Assembly (NCBI GenBank): GCA_034359265.1
Contig: CP136898.1
Span: forward strand, 39,641,501 to 39,705,500
Direction: 5' to 3'
Source of the DNA: Canna indica
Lineage: Eukaryota > Streptophyta > Magnoliopsida > Zingiberales > Cannaceae
Length of the DNA stretch: 64,000 nucleotides
Below are positions 43,308-52,649 of the stretch, piece after piece; position 1 is the first letter of the stretch, and every line of letters starts with the position of its first letter. The translations under genes were made by a program, and so were the position numbers. The notes under the pieces were generated by a model. That model was not told the DNA's origin and did not search any database. It saw only the letters and a program-made list of their open reading frames with translations.

Positions 43308-44724
43308 TGTTGGCTTAAGGGTTCCCCTTAAGCTTCGATCTTCATTTTGATGATAACAAACATGTATTTAATCTATGTGTGAAGTTTTGAGTTTAGGTTG
43401 AGATTGCGATAAGCATGCGAACTTCGTTCAGAGAAACGAAAGAAAAGATCGTCAAGAAACGAAAGAAAAAAACGTCAAAGAAAAGACTCGGGTATAGATT
43501 GAGTAGATATATTGTAATATACCCCTAGGATCTCATCCCAAGCCTAATTGTAAAGTTATCCAAGTTAAGACTTGGTAACTAAACCTATGAAAAAGCATGT
43601 AACAAAGATAAAGAAAAAAATCAGCCTCAGCCTGAGCTTGGTCGACCGGTCGGTCGACTGAACAAAGAAAAAAATTGGTAGTAGCTAATTCGGTCGACCG
43701 AATGATGCCAAAAATTGGCAGTAAGCCAATTTGGTCGACCGAAGATGGGTAAAAAATGGCAGAAGGCTACTTCAGTTGACCGATCGATCGACTGACTGAG
43801 GCCAAAATCTAGCAGTGCCTGCTTCGGCCGACCGATCGGTCGACCGGATAGCAGAGGAACAAAATCATGGAATTGTGACTTATTCAACCGACCCTCTGGT
43901 CGACCGAATAGAGCGATTAAAATATAGATTGCCAGCGATCGCTGGGTGGTCGGTCGGTCAGTCGACCGATGATCGACCAACAAGCGATCGAACGGCGTCC
44001 AACGGGCGAAAAAACACCCGTTGAAGAGCCGTTCTGTTGAGGGGCGAAAAAATACCCCTCACCTAACTCCTTTAATCCTTCTTAGAAACTTAAATGAGCA
44101 TTCAAAGGAGAGTTTTGAGCCTTCTAAAGATTGATTGCTTACACTCGGTTCTTCCATCGACAATTTCTTCAAGCGCCCATTCTTTCTCAACTCGGGCTTC
44201 GATTCGAGCTCAATGACTTGGCGAGTTAGAGGCTTGAAGGCTTGGGAAAAGAGCATTGGTTCTTGCTTTTAATTCTTAGCTCTTTTCATTGCATTTTAAG
44301 AGTTGTTTAAACTTGTTTTCATTTATAATAGCTTGCTAGGTGTGCTAGAGTAAACACTTAGGGCTATACTTTGTAGAATTGTGTTTTGCCTAGGTGAATA
44401 GGTTTGAGGAGTTCTCAAAGAGGTGAGAATCGTGGCCTCAGTTGTATTCAAAGGGAAACACAAGTTCTATAAAGTAGTTGGTTAGAAATCCTTGGTGTGG
44501 AGCCAAGGTAGTAGAGTAGGCGGTTGGCCGAACCACTATATTTTCTCGTGTTAGCATTGCCGTGATTGTTTGCTTATTGTTGTGTTTGATATTTGATAAC
44601 AAAGATTATTGAGTTGCACTTGCATTTGGTTGAAGTTAAAATTGACCAAAAAGAAAATTGATCAGAAAAAAAAAGGGATACACACTATTCAACCCCCCCT
44701 TCTAGTGTGGGATTTCACTCAACA
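43308..44724 (+). repeat. 3' LTR of Sirevirus
   Basis: 1417 bp, TGTTGGCTTAAGG...CTCAACA. It has the longest GTCGACC array in the window (43638-43990), the conserved stem (44000-44023), the TATA-position hairpin (44039-44060) and the TAGTGG/CCACTA block (about 44508-44540). Confidence 0.95.
43638..44060 (+). promoter_or_regulatory. LTR promoter module with long palindrome array
   Basis: At least ten GGTCGACCG/CGATCGGTCG-type units spaced 30-50 bp apart with short unique spacers (about 43638-43990), then CAACGGG and CCCGTTG arms (44000-44023), then GAGGGG and CCCCTC arms (44039-44060) around aaaaaata, which replaces TATAAATA. Confidence 0.6.
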
Positions 44725-46595
44725 ATGAGAAAACCATAGAACGAGAGGTTAAATAAAAGAAAACCTCGTTGTCCTTCTTGGACTCCTCCAAGAAGATGAA
44801 GTAGGTAGCACACCCAAGTAGAAAACACCTTCAATTCAGCTTCACCAAAAACCCAGGGAAGGAGGAGGAAGATGGCTGGCCACCAATGGAGAGGAGGAAG
44901 AACTAATTCACCAACCCCCACCCATGCAGTGCTCGACCACCATTTATAGAGAGGGGGGTGGTTACAAGATAGACCCCGCCCCCCCTAAAAACTCTCTCCC
45001 TAGAATTCAAAATTTCGAGGTTTGCCTTCAAATATAATTCATATTTTAGTGGCTCCATAATTAATTAAGTTCAATAAAATATAAACTTTAATTTATCTCC
45101 ATAAATTAAGAGCCTACAAATAAGAATGATAATTATCTAAACAAATCAATTCCCTAAAAGGTAGGAAAGTGGTTTATCTAAATAATTCAATTTCTCATTT
45201 ATTAATAGAATTATGATTTATCCTCATAAATCATATATCTATTAATTTATGATTTATCTCCATAAATCATATTCTTATTAATTAGAATTTATCCAAATAA
45301 ATTAATTCCTATTTAATCGATTAGGCTCATGGTTGAAAACTAATTTCTCACCATGTATATTTGATTCAAAACCAAATTATATTTATTTCGTAATTAAATA
45401 TATTCCCGATCAAGTAGTTAATTAAATATTTAATTCATAATTAAATTTAATCAAGTACATGAAATATTATCATGTGCCAATCCCCACAATTTAGGGATGC
45501 CGTACAAATTAGGGTTACCGAGGAACTCATTCCTCATGCACTCGTTCCTATAGGCAACAACTTTCCTATCGTGTCTGTAAACGAGATCCGTGATCGAGTT
45601 GCAGTATGTGTACGCTAGTAGACATATAGGGCCGCATTCAGACTTTATCTCGTAAAGTCCATTACGAGGTTAGCCTGTTGTGTGTGACCCATTGGGCCCC
45701 ACACTAAGCCAGCAATGAGTTGTGCATAACGGAGAGTCAGATCCGATAGAACGACTTCTATTCGAATCTTACGAGCCTCCACTAAACCCCTTTAGTGTGG
45801 TCGTGAGGGACTCCACTCACAAGTCAAGATTAACATCTAGCAACGAGTCATGACTGCTCGGATAGTGTGAGGTTCAATCTATAGGGATTGAACGCTCTTC
45901 GGTGATTAATTACTGTGCAACTAAATCCCTCAGTTACAATGTCCCAAAGTGGGCTAGGGTACGGAAGAAGTGTCAAACCCTAATACCGATTCATATGTAT
46001 TCCACCCGCCAAGATGTCATCTCAATAATGAAATATCATAAACATCTTCCTGACTTTCATGTCTACTCTGGCCAGAGATTCTCGAGTCGACACTTGCAGG
46101 GACACATAGGACATTATCTCCTCTCACTTTAAGTAATTGATTCCATGTTGGTTGCTCACGTACCTCCATGAATGCTTCCCTATGCCCAGTAATACCCGAC
46201 ACATGATGCTGAGGGCCACGTAGGCATAGAACCAAAGCAATGAGTCGTTACTCACAAGGTAACCATGACAACCTCAGGTCCAAGGACTGCTTGCACCTAC
46301 TATCACCCAAGGAATATCCTATTGATACACATGTAAGGATTCCATTATTTGTTCCTTGTACAGGTCTGTTCAGTGAACTCATTCACTAATGAGCACCTGC
46401 ACGTGATCCTATGACTAGGAATATTTAGAACAGGGGCATTTGGATTCTAAGTCTCACTGGCATGATCTTATCATGGCATTAGAATCATTTGCCCAAATTC
46501 TTGAGGTCCATCATAATCTTTATAAATAGTCCCTTGAATAGTCTCTAAAAACATCGATATGTGATTGGCTCAAGGGTACTATTCCTTTCAGTAGG

Positions 46596-47557
46596 AATGA
46601 AGATCACTTCATTGTAAGCCCAACGGGTACGAACCTATGACTAAAACCCCGCCTCCTGCCTTCCTCTTTAAGCCCAACATTACGAATCCACAGTGATCTA
46701 CGAACCACTCACCACCAACTCTACCCCCGGAGGGATTGTATCTTTCGACATTTCCTACTTCATGATCTCTAATGCATACATCATGCAGGAGGGCTATTTA
46801 TATGCCCGGCACAAAGAACCATCACTTTAGCGCACGACCCCACTTCCTCATAGATGGAGTCACGTTCTGTCAACCTACAGCCGACACTTAGCACTTTGGG
46901 AACTGCTTACCGAATCTTTACTGATGATCACCCCCTGTCAAGTTATATCTACCATACAGGTGGAAAGCACATGGAAGAACGCTTTCTTCTACTGCATAAC
47001 CATCGCATCTAGCTCGGATAACGAAGATTCACACAAAAGGTGCCATACCCTACACGTGACAATTATTAAGCCAACATCTCCCCATTTGATCGAGGTCAAC
47101 AGTTGGAACTACTTAGAGCTTGGCACGTGGGCCTCCAGACTCTGACTGAGATCGAGGGATATGGATTGGAGTAGTATTACTTGGCCCGGCCGGATTAGGC
47201 CCAACACACCCTGTACTCCTGGATCCAACTCGAGCCAGACCAAATGGTTCCATCTAGAGGCTCTACCTAGCTATACAAGGACATACATCACAAGCTTCAC
47301 ATTCTCGGGATCAACCTCGAGCCATTCCGAGCAATTTCCCCGCGAGACTATCAGGCGACATTATCACCTCCACCTACAATAAATACAAACACAACATGCG
47401 TCAGGTAATCCAAGATCCAATTTCTAGGACCTCCTCCTCGATCTCTTATTGACTTAAGCGTCAGAGTGTCATTTGCAGCCCCCTCGCTGCCGGTGTTGCA
47501 CCTGGATAGGAGTTACACCGAATCAGACCGAACCGCTCCGGCCCTCAGGAAGGAACA
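46596..47557 (+). repeat. Tat 3' LTR, remainder
   Basis: Continues the LTR begun at 37157. The last 300 bp match the 5' LTR fragment at 23045-23335. It ends ctcaggaaggaaca. A TATA-like caataaatac lies near 47379. Short ORFs in it are not genes. Confidence 0.8.
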
Positions 47558-48542
47558 AGTGCATATATGTCAAGGTCAGTGGGAGCAAAATATGGATGAC
47601 ATTCTGCTAGCTGTGAATGATCTTTGTCTCATTCATGAAACTAAATACATGTTGACTGAATCTTTCGATATGAAGGATCTTGGTGAAGCTTCTTTTGTAT
47701 TGGGAATTGAAATCCATAGGGATAGATCCCATTGTTTGCTTGTATTATCACATAAAGCTTATGTTAATCGCATTTTGGAAAGGTTTAACATGCAAGGCTA
47801 CAAGCCTGGTGATGTGCCTGTCACTAGATGCGATAAATTTAGTAAAAATCAATGTCCAAAAAATGCATTAGAGAAGGAACAAATGAATGGAAAGCCTTTC
47901 AATAGTGCACTTGGGAGCCTGATGTATGCACAGGTGTGCACTAGACCAGACATTGTCTTTATTGTTGGAGTCTTGGGCAAATATCAATCTAATCCTGGAA
48001 ATGATCATTGGGTAGCTGCCAAGAAAGTTATGAGATACCTATAGAGGACTAAAGAATTCTTATGTAAAATAGTGGAAAATTTAGAGATTGTAGTGTATAC
48101 TGACTCAGATCTTGTTGAGTGCCCTAATGACAGGAAATTTACCTTTGGATATGTTTTCGTGTTAGCTGGTGGATCCATCTCTTGGAAAGTAAAAAACATA
48201 CTTTGGTTGCTTCTTTCACTATGCAAGTCAAATTTGTTGCATGTTATGATGCGGCCTTTCAAGCTGTGTGGCTTAAGAATCTTGTTTCTAGACATCACAT
48301 TGTTGATCCTATTTCTAAGCCTCTTACTATTTATTATGATAACAACGCGGCTGTGTTCTTCACGAAGAACAATAAAACCTCTAGTGGCTCCAAACATTTA
48401 TAGTTGAAATATTTGATTGTTAGAGATCTTATAAACAAAGGAGTTATTGTAGTTGAAGATACAGAGACAGATCTGATGTTTGATGATACCTTAAGCGAGG
48501 GACTCAGACCCATAGTTTCTAAAAGACATATTGAAAATAGGA
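47558..48542 (+). pseudogene. pol: Copia RT C-terminus and RNase H
   Basis: It starts CIYVKVSGSK, then YMDDILLA directly, so about seven codons before the catalytic YxDD box are deleted. Next come MKDLGEASFVLGIEIHRDRS, MYAQVCTRPDI and AAKKVMRYL. RNase H has VYTDSDL, a frameshift near 48190, CYDAAFQAVWLKNLV and YYDNNAAVFF. It ends in the FDDTLSEGL region near 48542. It is the 3' half of a Copia pol cut by the Tat element. No 3' LTR was recognised after it. Confidence 0.87.
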
Positions 48543-48544
48543 TA

Positions 48545-48770
48545 ATTACCTAAATATATCTTGAACTTTGGACTTTGTCTCAAATGTATCCAAAACTTTC
48601 ATTTCACCAAATTATATCTTGAACTATTAGATTTGTAACAACTGTATCCATCCGTTAAAATTTCATCGTCTACCTCGTTAACCGTGTGACGTGGCTTGCA
48701 CACGTGGATTAATTTTTTTTTTCAAACCTTGTTTTTTTATCTCAAGACTTGTTTTATAAATCCGTTGACC
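48545..48770. repeat. Possible dispersed repeat
   Basis: AT-rich sequence with paired statements of a motif (atatatcttgaacttt near 48557 and atatatcttgaactat near 48623) and a tgacgtggc/cacgtgg segment. It resembles short non-autonomous plant repeats; termini not defined. Confidence 0.35.
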
Positions 48771-48799
48771 ATTGACTGCACTCCACCTTCATCATGACG

Positions 48800-49145
48800 A
48801 TGACAGCCGACAACCTCCACCTCATCGTCTTCCCCATTCCGGTGCTCGAAGGTCCATATCGAGGGGCTGTACAGGCAGCGCTTGGAGTCGGGGTGGAGGA
48901 GGATGGCATAGTTGCCCGGGGGTGGGGCTATCGGTTATCCATAGTGAGCTGCCGTCGACGTCGCTGACGAGGGCAATGCTGTACTTGCCGACCCAGAAGA
49001 TGCACTCGACGCCCATTTCTACGCTGTCGGAGTTCCACAGGATCATTTTGTTGGCATCTCTCAAGATGAGGTTGCAGTCGGTCTCCAAGTTGAGGGTGGA
49101 GCCATTGTTGGAGAGGCTCTCACCCCGTTTGAGGATTGAAGAAGA
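48800..49145 (-). pseudogene. GNA-type (bulb-type) lectin fragment
   Basis: Carbohydrate-binding beta-prism lectin domain. SILKRGESLSNNGSTLNLET, DCNLILRDANKMILWNSD, VECIFWVGKYSIALVSDVDG and SSLWITDS fit the repeated 'W...' and 'N.V.Y' layout of the family, and after a frameshift near 48910 NYAILLHPDSKRCLYSPSIW continues it. The sugar-binding QxDxNxVxY motif is degenerate (ETDCNLILR), so binding is doubtful. There is no signal peptide in place; a RING fragment lies upstream on the same strand instead. Confidence 0.6.
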
Positions 49146-49267
49146 AGCGGTATCATCATGGAAGAGGTATCTTCTTCCACGTCTGCGCTCGGCGCCGCCT
49201 CCAATCTCGGTGTTTCCCCGCTTCGATCCCAGCGAGGAGCGAGGACCAAGACGAAACAATTCGCTGT

Positions 49268-49530
49268 TGCGGTGGAAACCTCCGACCGGCACAGTGGGCA
49301 GTTGGTGTTGAAGTGGAGCCACCTGTCGATGCAGTCGACATGGACCACGTGAGCGCAGCTCAGGAGCAGCTTCAGCCTCTCCTCCTCCTAGAACTCGCAC
49401 ATGCACATTACATAGAAGGCCACTGTCTTGGATTCTACATCAAACTTGATGATGGGAATCGAGCGGATGGTGGCGAGATCGAGGCCGTGGAATTCAGTAG
49501 TTACCGGCAGGCTGGAGGAGAGGGAGAAGG
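49268..49530 (-). pseudogene. ATL-type RING-H2 finger fragment
   Basis: E3 ubiquitin ligase domain of the ATL family. SSLPVTTEFHGLDLATIRSI and PIIKFDVESK correspond to the GLD region upstream of the finger. The finger reads YVMCMCEF, a TAG stop (49388-49390), then LLLSCAHVVHVDCIDRWLHF and NTNCPLC. Seven of eight zinc ligands remain; the first Cys is Tyr. The N-terminal membrane helix expected in ATLs is not evident. Followed after about 120 bp by the lectin fragment on the same strand. Confidence 0.72.
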
Positions 49531-50094
49531 GGCGGTGGCAGTGGGTGATGAAGACAAAGCCAAATGCACTTTGTCATGAGAAGGGCAAGAGCTCGCCAAG
49601 TCAGCAAGAGCGGAGTTGAAGATGTGCAAGTGGCACGAGTAAATAATGATGAGTTGGCAAGTCGAGTTAGACGCAGGCCCCACTAGAGCCATGACTATAT
49701 CATGTAAATTTTACATAGTTCATTGATTGATTGTAATTACCTATAAATGGATGATTGGGGAAAATAAAGAAGCAGCTAAGTTTGTTAATCAAATCTCTTT
49801 CTTCTTCTTCTTCTTCCCGCCAACTCTTTCTTGTCGTTTCCAGATCCCTATTTCTCTATTTCAGTCTCGCGTGGTGCTCATTTGTTCTATGGGGTGGGTC
49901 ATTCGAGGTGGATCCAATAATTCATATCTCTGGTGATCGTCGGCGTCATTGTCAGGTACAAGTACCCTGACACACTTCCGGCACCACATGCTTTAACGAT
50001 CAATGTTGGTGCAATAACTGAGAAATAAATTTAGCAGAATTATTATTTCCATTCCTATCCTAAAAGGTAATATCTAGTGTTTTGAATAGGGCCC
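49531..50094. other. No gene recognised; leader-like CT tract
   Basis: It contains a cctataaatg TATA-like site near 49741 and a long ttcttcttcttc tract at 49796-49818, reminiscent of a promoter and leader, but no downstream ORF with a domain. Confidence 0.35.
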
Positions 50095-50345
50095 AAGCGT
50101 TAAACCGGTTGCTCAATTGGTTGGTTCCCGGTTCAATTGGTTCGGTCCATTTATCAACTTCGTTCAAAAAACACAACAAAATTCTATGTCAATTAATTAT
50201 CAGATTCGATGTTTTTCCAAGTAATTAAGAATAGATATTTTTACTTCAACTAATTGACATTTGATTCATTTGGCCGGTTTTAATTAATCGGTTCAAGTTG
50301 GTTTAACCAAGATCAGACCCAGTCTGATTGAACTAATCCTGAGAA
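50095..50345. repeat. AACCGGTT-rich dispersed repeat
   Basis: It starts ttgaatagggcccaagc, has aaccggttgctcaattggttgg at the left and ttaatcggttcaagttggtttaacc at the right in opposite sense, consistent with a short inverted-repeat element of about 250 bp. Confidence 0.4.
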
Positions 50346-50359
50346 CATTTTTCTTCAGC

Positions 50360-50367
50360 TATATATA
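50360..50367 (+). promoter_or_regulatory. TATA box of truncated gene
   Basis: TATATATA 36 bp before the ATG at 50403, so the leader would be very short. Confidence 0.5.
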
Positions 50368-50402
50368 GTAAATAGGATACGAATGGATAGATTGACAAAC
50401 AA

Positions 50403-50516
50403 ATGGCTACTATTTCCAGTCTTCTCCTCTTCTTCTTCATCCACGCCCTTGTAGTCCTTGTTGCTGCCGGCAATGAAGTCGCTCTCTTCTCCCACGTCAA
50501 GTCCATCCTCAAACTA
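50403..50516 (+). pseudogene. 5' end of a secreted protein gene, truncated (possibly lectin)
   Basis: MATISSLLLFFFIHALVVLV then AAGNEVALFSHVKSILK: a clear signal peptide of about 22 residues with a hydrophobic core and an Ala-x-Ala-like end, then 16 residues before minus-strand Copia sequence begins near 50517. The SILK ending and its bases (atcctcaaac) also occur at the start of the lectin fragment at 49145, so this may be the front of a GNA-type lectin gene. The rest is not present on this strand. Confidence 0.55.
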
Positions 50517-50524
50517 TTTTATAG

Positions 50525-51290
50525 ACACAAGGTTCATCGACATTTTTGATGAAACCTAACTATTTGATTGTCTCATGAAAATGGATGTTCCAACTCCTTG
50601 AGGCATGCTTAAGTCCATAAATGGACCTTTGCAATTTGTATACCATATTCAGTCCTACCGGAGACACGAACCCTTTCGGCTGGGTCATATAGACCTCTTC
50701 CTCAAGTTTACCATTGAGGAATGCAGTCTTGACATCTATCTGCCAGATCTCGTAGTCATGATATGGAGCAATGGCTAGCATTATCCTAATTGACTTGAGC
50801 ATGGCTATAGGAGAAAAAGTTTCATCATAGTCAAGACCTTACCTTTGAGTGAAACCTTTTGCTACTAGCATGGCCTTATAGGTGTCCACTTGGCCATCAG
50901 CTCCAATCTTTCTTTTAAAGATCCACTTACACCCTATAGGAGTAACTCCTTCGAGTAAGTCAACCAAAGTCTAGACTTTATTTGTGAACATGGAGTCCAT
51001 TTCGGATTGCATTGCTTCTTGCCATTGTTTACAATCAACATCCTATATTGCTTGACCATAGGATTGCGGATCAACGAATTCATGTTCATTCTCAATGGCT
51101 AAGAATAATCTTTCAGGTTGTCTACGCAATCTCCCTAATATTCGAAGAGTTGTGGGAGGTAGTGTTTCTACAATTGGTTCTTCCTATGGACTTTCCATGG
51201 GTGGTTGTGAATTTGCTTGTGGTTGTTGAACTTCATTAAGCTCAACATATTTCTCGCTCCCACTTTCCTTGATAAACTCTTTTTATAAGA
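50525..51290 (-). pseudogene. rt: Copia reverse transcriptase, N-terminal two-thirds
   Basis: VTPIGCKWIFKRKIGADGQV, MLVAKGFTQ, GLDYDETFSP, WQIDVKTAFLNGKLEEEVYM, LQRSIYGLKHASRSWN and FIKNVDEPCVYK, at which point it breaks off just before the YVDD box. An in-frame stop replaces the codon after FTQR. Closest in motif wording to Tork-type Copia elements. Confidence 0.87.
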
Positions 51291-52649
51291 AAGTGGCATG
51301 CCTACTGACAAAAACCTTCTATTCAATTGGCGAGTAGAAATAATATCCTAAACTCTCTTTAGGATACCCCACAAACTTGCACCTGGTTGATTTAGCATAA
51401 AGCTTATCTGACTCTAATTTCTTGACGTATGCGGGGCAACCCAAATCTTGAGATGTCTCCTACTTGGTTTCTTGCCACTTCATATCTCATATGATGTACC
51501 AAAGACAAACTTCATGGGGGCCCTATTCAAAAGGTAGATAGTTGTTTCAAGCGCATATCCCCAAAAGGAATTCGGGAGATCAGTAAAGCAAAGCATGGAC
51601 CGCATCAAGTCTAACAACGTGTGATTCTTCCTTTCAGATACTCCATTATGTGGTGGTGTGCCTAGAGGGGTCCATTCGAAGACAATCCTATTGCCTTTTA
51701 GATAATTTAGAAACTCAGTGGATAAGTACTGACCACCCCGATTTGATCGAAGGGTTTTAATACTTTTCCCTACTTGTTTCTCAACCTCAGTCTTATACTC
51801 TTTGAACTTTTCAAAAAGTATCAGACTTATGTCTCAATAGGTAGACATATCCATATCTTGATCTATTGTCTGTAAACGTGATGAAGTAGGAATACCTACC
51901 TTTGGCTTGAGTTGTCATTGGTCCGCAAACATCTGTGTGGACCATCTCTAACAACTCAGTAGCCCTTTCACTACACCCAGTGAAGGGGGACTTTGTCATT
52001 TTTCCTTTAAGACAAGATTCACAAGTTAGCATTGATTCAAAATCGAATGGGTCAAACAACCCTTCTTTGTACAACTTGTTAATCTGATGCTCATTAATAT
52101 GACCCAATCTCAAGTGCCAAAGATAGGTGAGGTTCAGATTATCTCATTTCCTTTTGTGCATTTGTTCGATATGAAAAAAGTTATCATTTACATCTAAGAC
52201 CATCAAACCATTTGAAATGTGTTCAGTTCCATATAATTCATCAAAATGATATATGTGGCAACAATTGCCTTTTAAAGACATTTCATAGCCTTATTCTAGA
52301 AACAAAGTAATAGAAATAATATTCTTTATTAGAACTGGAATGTAAAAATAATTGTTCAATTCAATGGTTTAGCTTGATGATAGATACAATCAATGAGTTC
52401 CTATGGCTAAAGCTGCAACTCTTGCACCATTGCCTACCCGAAGGTCGTAGTCGCCTTTGTTTAGCATTCTACTTATTCTCAACCCCTGCAACGAATTGCA
52501 AATGTGAGCACCACAACCGGTATCCAATACCCATGTAGTAGAATTTTGTAATGATAAATTTATTTCAATAACAAATGCACCTATGGAGGGGGCTTCAGAA
52601 GCCCTCTTTTACTTTACTTCTGCAATATACTCATTGCAGTTACGCTTCA
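51291..52649 (-). pseudogene. pr-int: Copia protease and integrase
   Basis: Protease: WVLDTGCGAHICN, with DTG intact. Integrase N-terminus: WHLRLGHINEHQ and CESCLKGKMTKSPF. Core: HTDVCGPM (first Asp), then SNRGGQYLS, in which the second catalytic Asp is Asn, then GVSERKNH with the Glu. SFWGYALETTIYLLNRAPMK and the C-terminal KIWVAPH follow. Stops are scattered, for example after IGTH and LFLE. The left end carries NCNEYIAEVK, the last part of the gag knuckle. Confidence 0.85.

Larger units (their letters stand above)
37610..44724 (+). mobile_element. Sirevirus with pol, 5' LTR reduced to 20 bp
   Basis: Flanked by a perfect 5-bp duplication, ATGAG (37605-37609 and 44725-44729), which proves that 37610 and 44724 are its true ends. 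Only 20 bp of 5' LTR remain (TGTTGGCTTAACGG...), then a chromovirus fragment (37630-40826), then Sirevirus integrase C-terminus, RT and RNase H, four polypurine tracts and the 3' LTR. Gag, protease and most of integrase are gone. Confidence 0.93.
37256..46590 (-). repeat. 'L' family LTR, split by a nested Sirevirus
   Basis: The LTR occupies 37256-37609 and 44725-46590 (about 2.2 kb together). It is the reverse complement of the LTR at 31494-33525, with tgttgaaatgggaataag on the left and ctattcctttca on the right. Target duplication: GTAGC at 37251-37255 and GTAGG at 46591-46595 (4/5). It sits inside the Tat 3' LTR. Confidence 0.88.
23045..47557 (+). mobile_element. Ty3/Gypsy Tat-lineage element, heavily nested
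   Basis: The parts in order are 5' LTR fragment, PBS, gag, protease, RT, RNase H, a second (archaeal-type) RNase H, integrase, a 3' untranslated region with tandem repeats, PPT and 3' LTR. A second RNase H with no chromodomain is a hallmark of the Tat lineage. Both LTRs end in matching sequence (ctcaggcaggaaca at 23335, ctcaggaaggaaca at 47557). At least five other elements interrupt it, listed separately. All its genes are broken. It lies next to a Copia RT fragment that resumes at 47558. Confidence 0.9.

Noticed and set aside
45850..45900. ggttcaatct with a nearby palindrome as a tRNA or snRNA element.
   Set aside because: It is a conserved part of the L-family LTR, present in all three copies, without tRNA structure.
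48772..49580. Plus-strand ORFs of 147-179 codons in the GC-rich island.
   Set aside because: They are antisense to the RING and lectin fragments and have no domain of their own.
47558..50525. A single inversion could rejoin the plus-strand Copia RT/RNase H half (47558-48542) with the minus-strand gag-RT half (50525-54937), since both break at the CxY position before YVDD.
   Set aside because: The two halves overlap by several codons with different bases (DEPCVYKIV against KCIYVKVSG), and their motif wording fits different Copia groups, so they are separate elements broken at a similar place.
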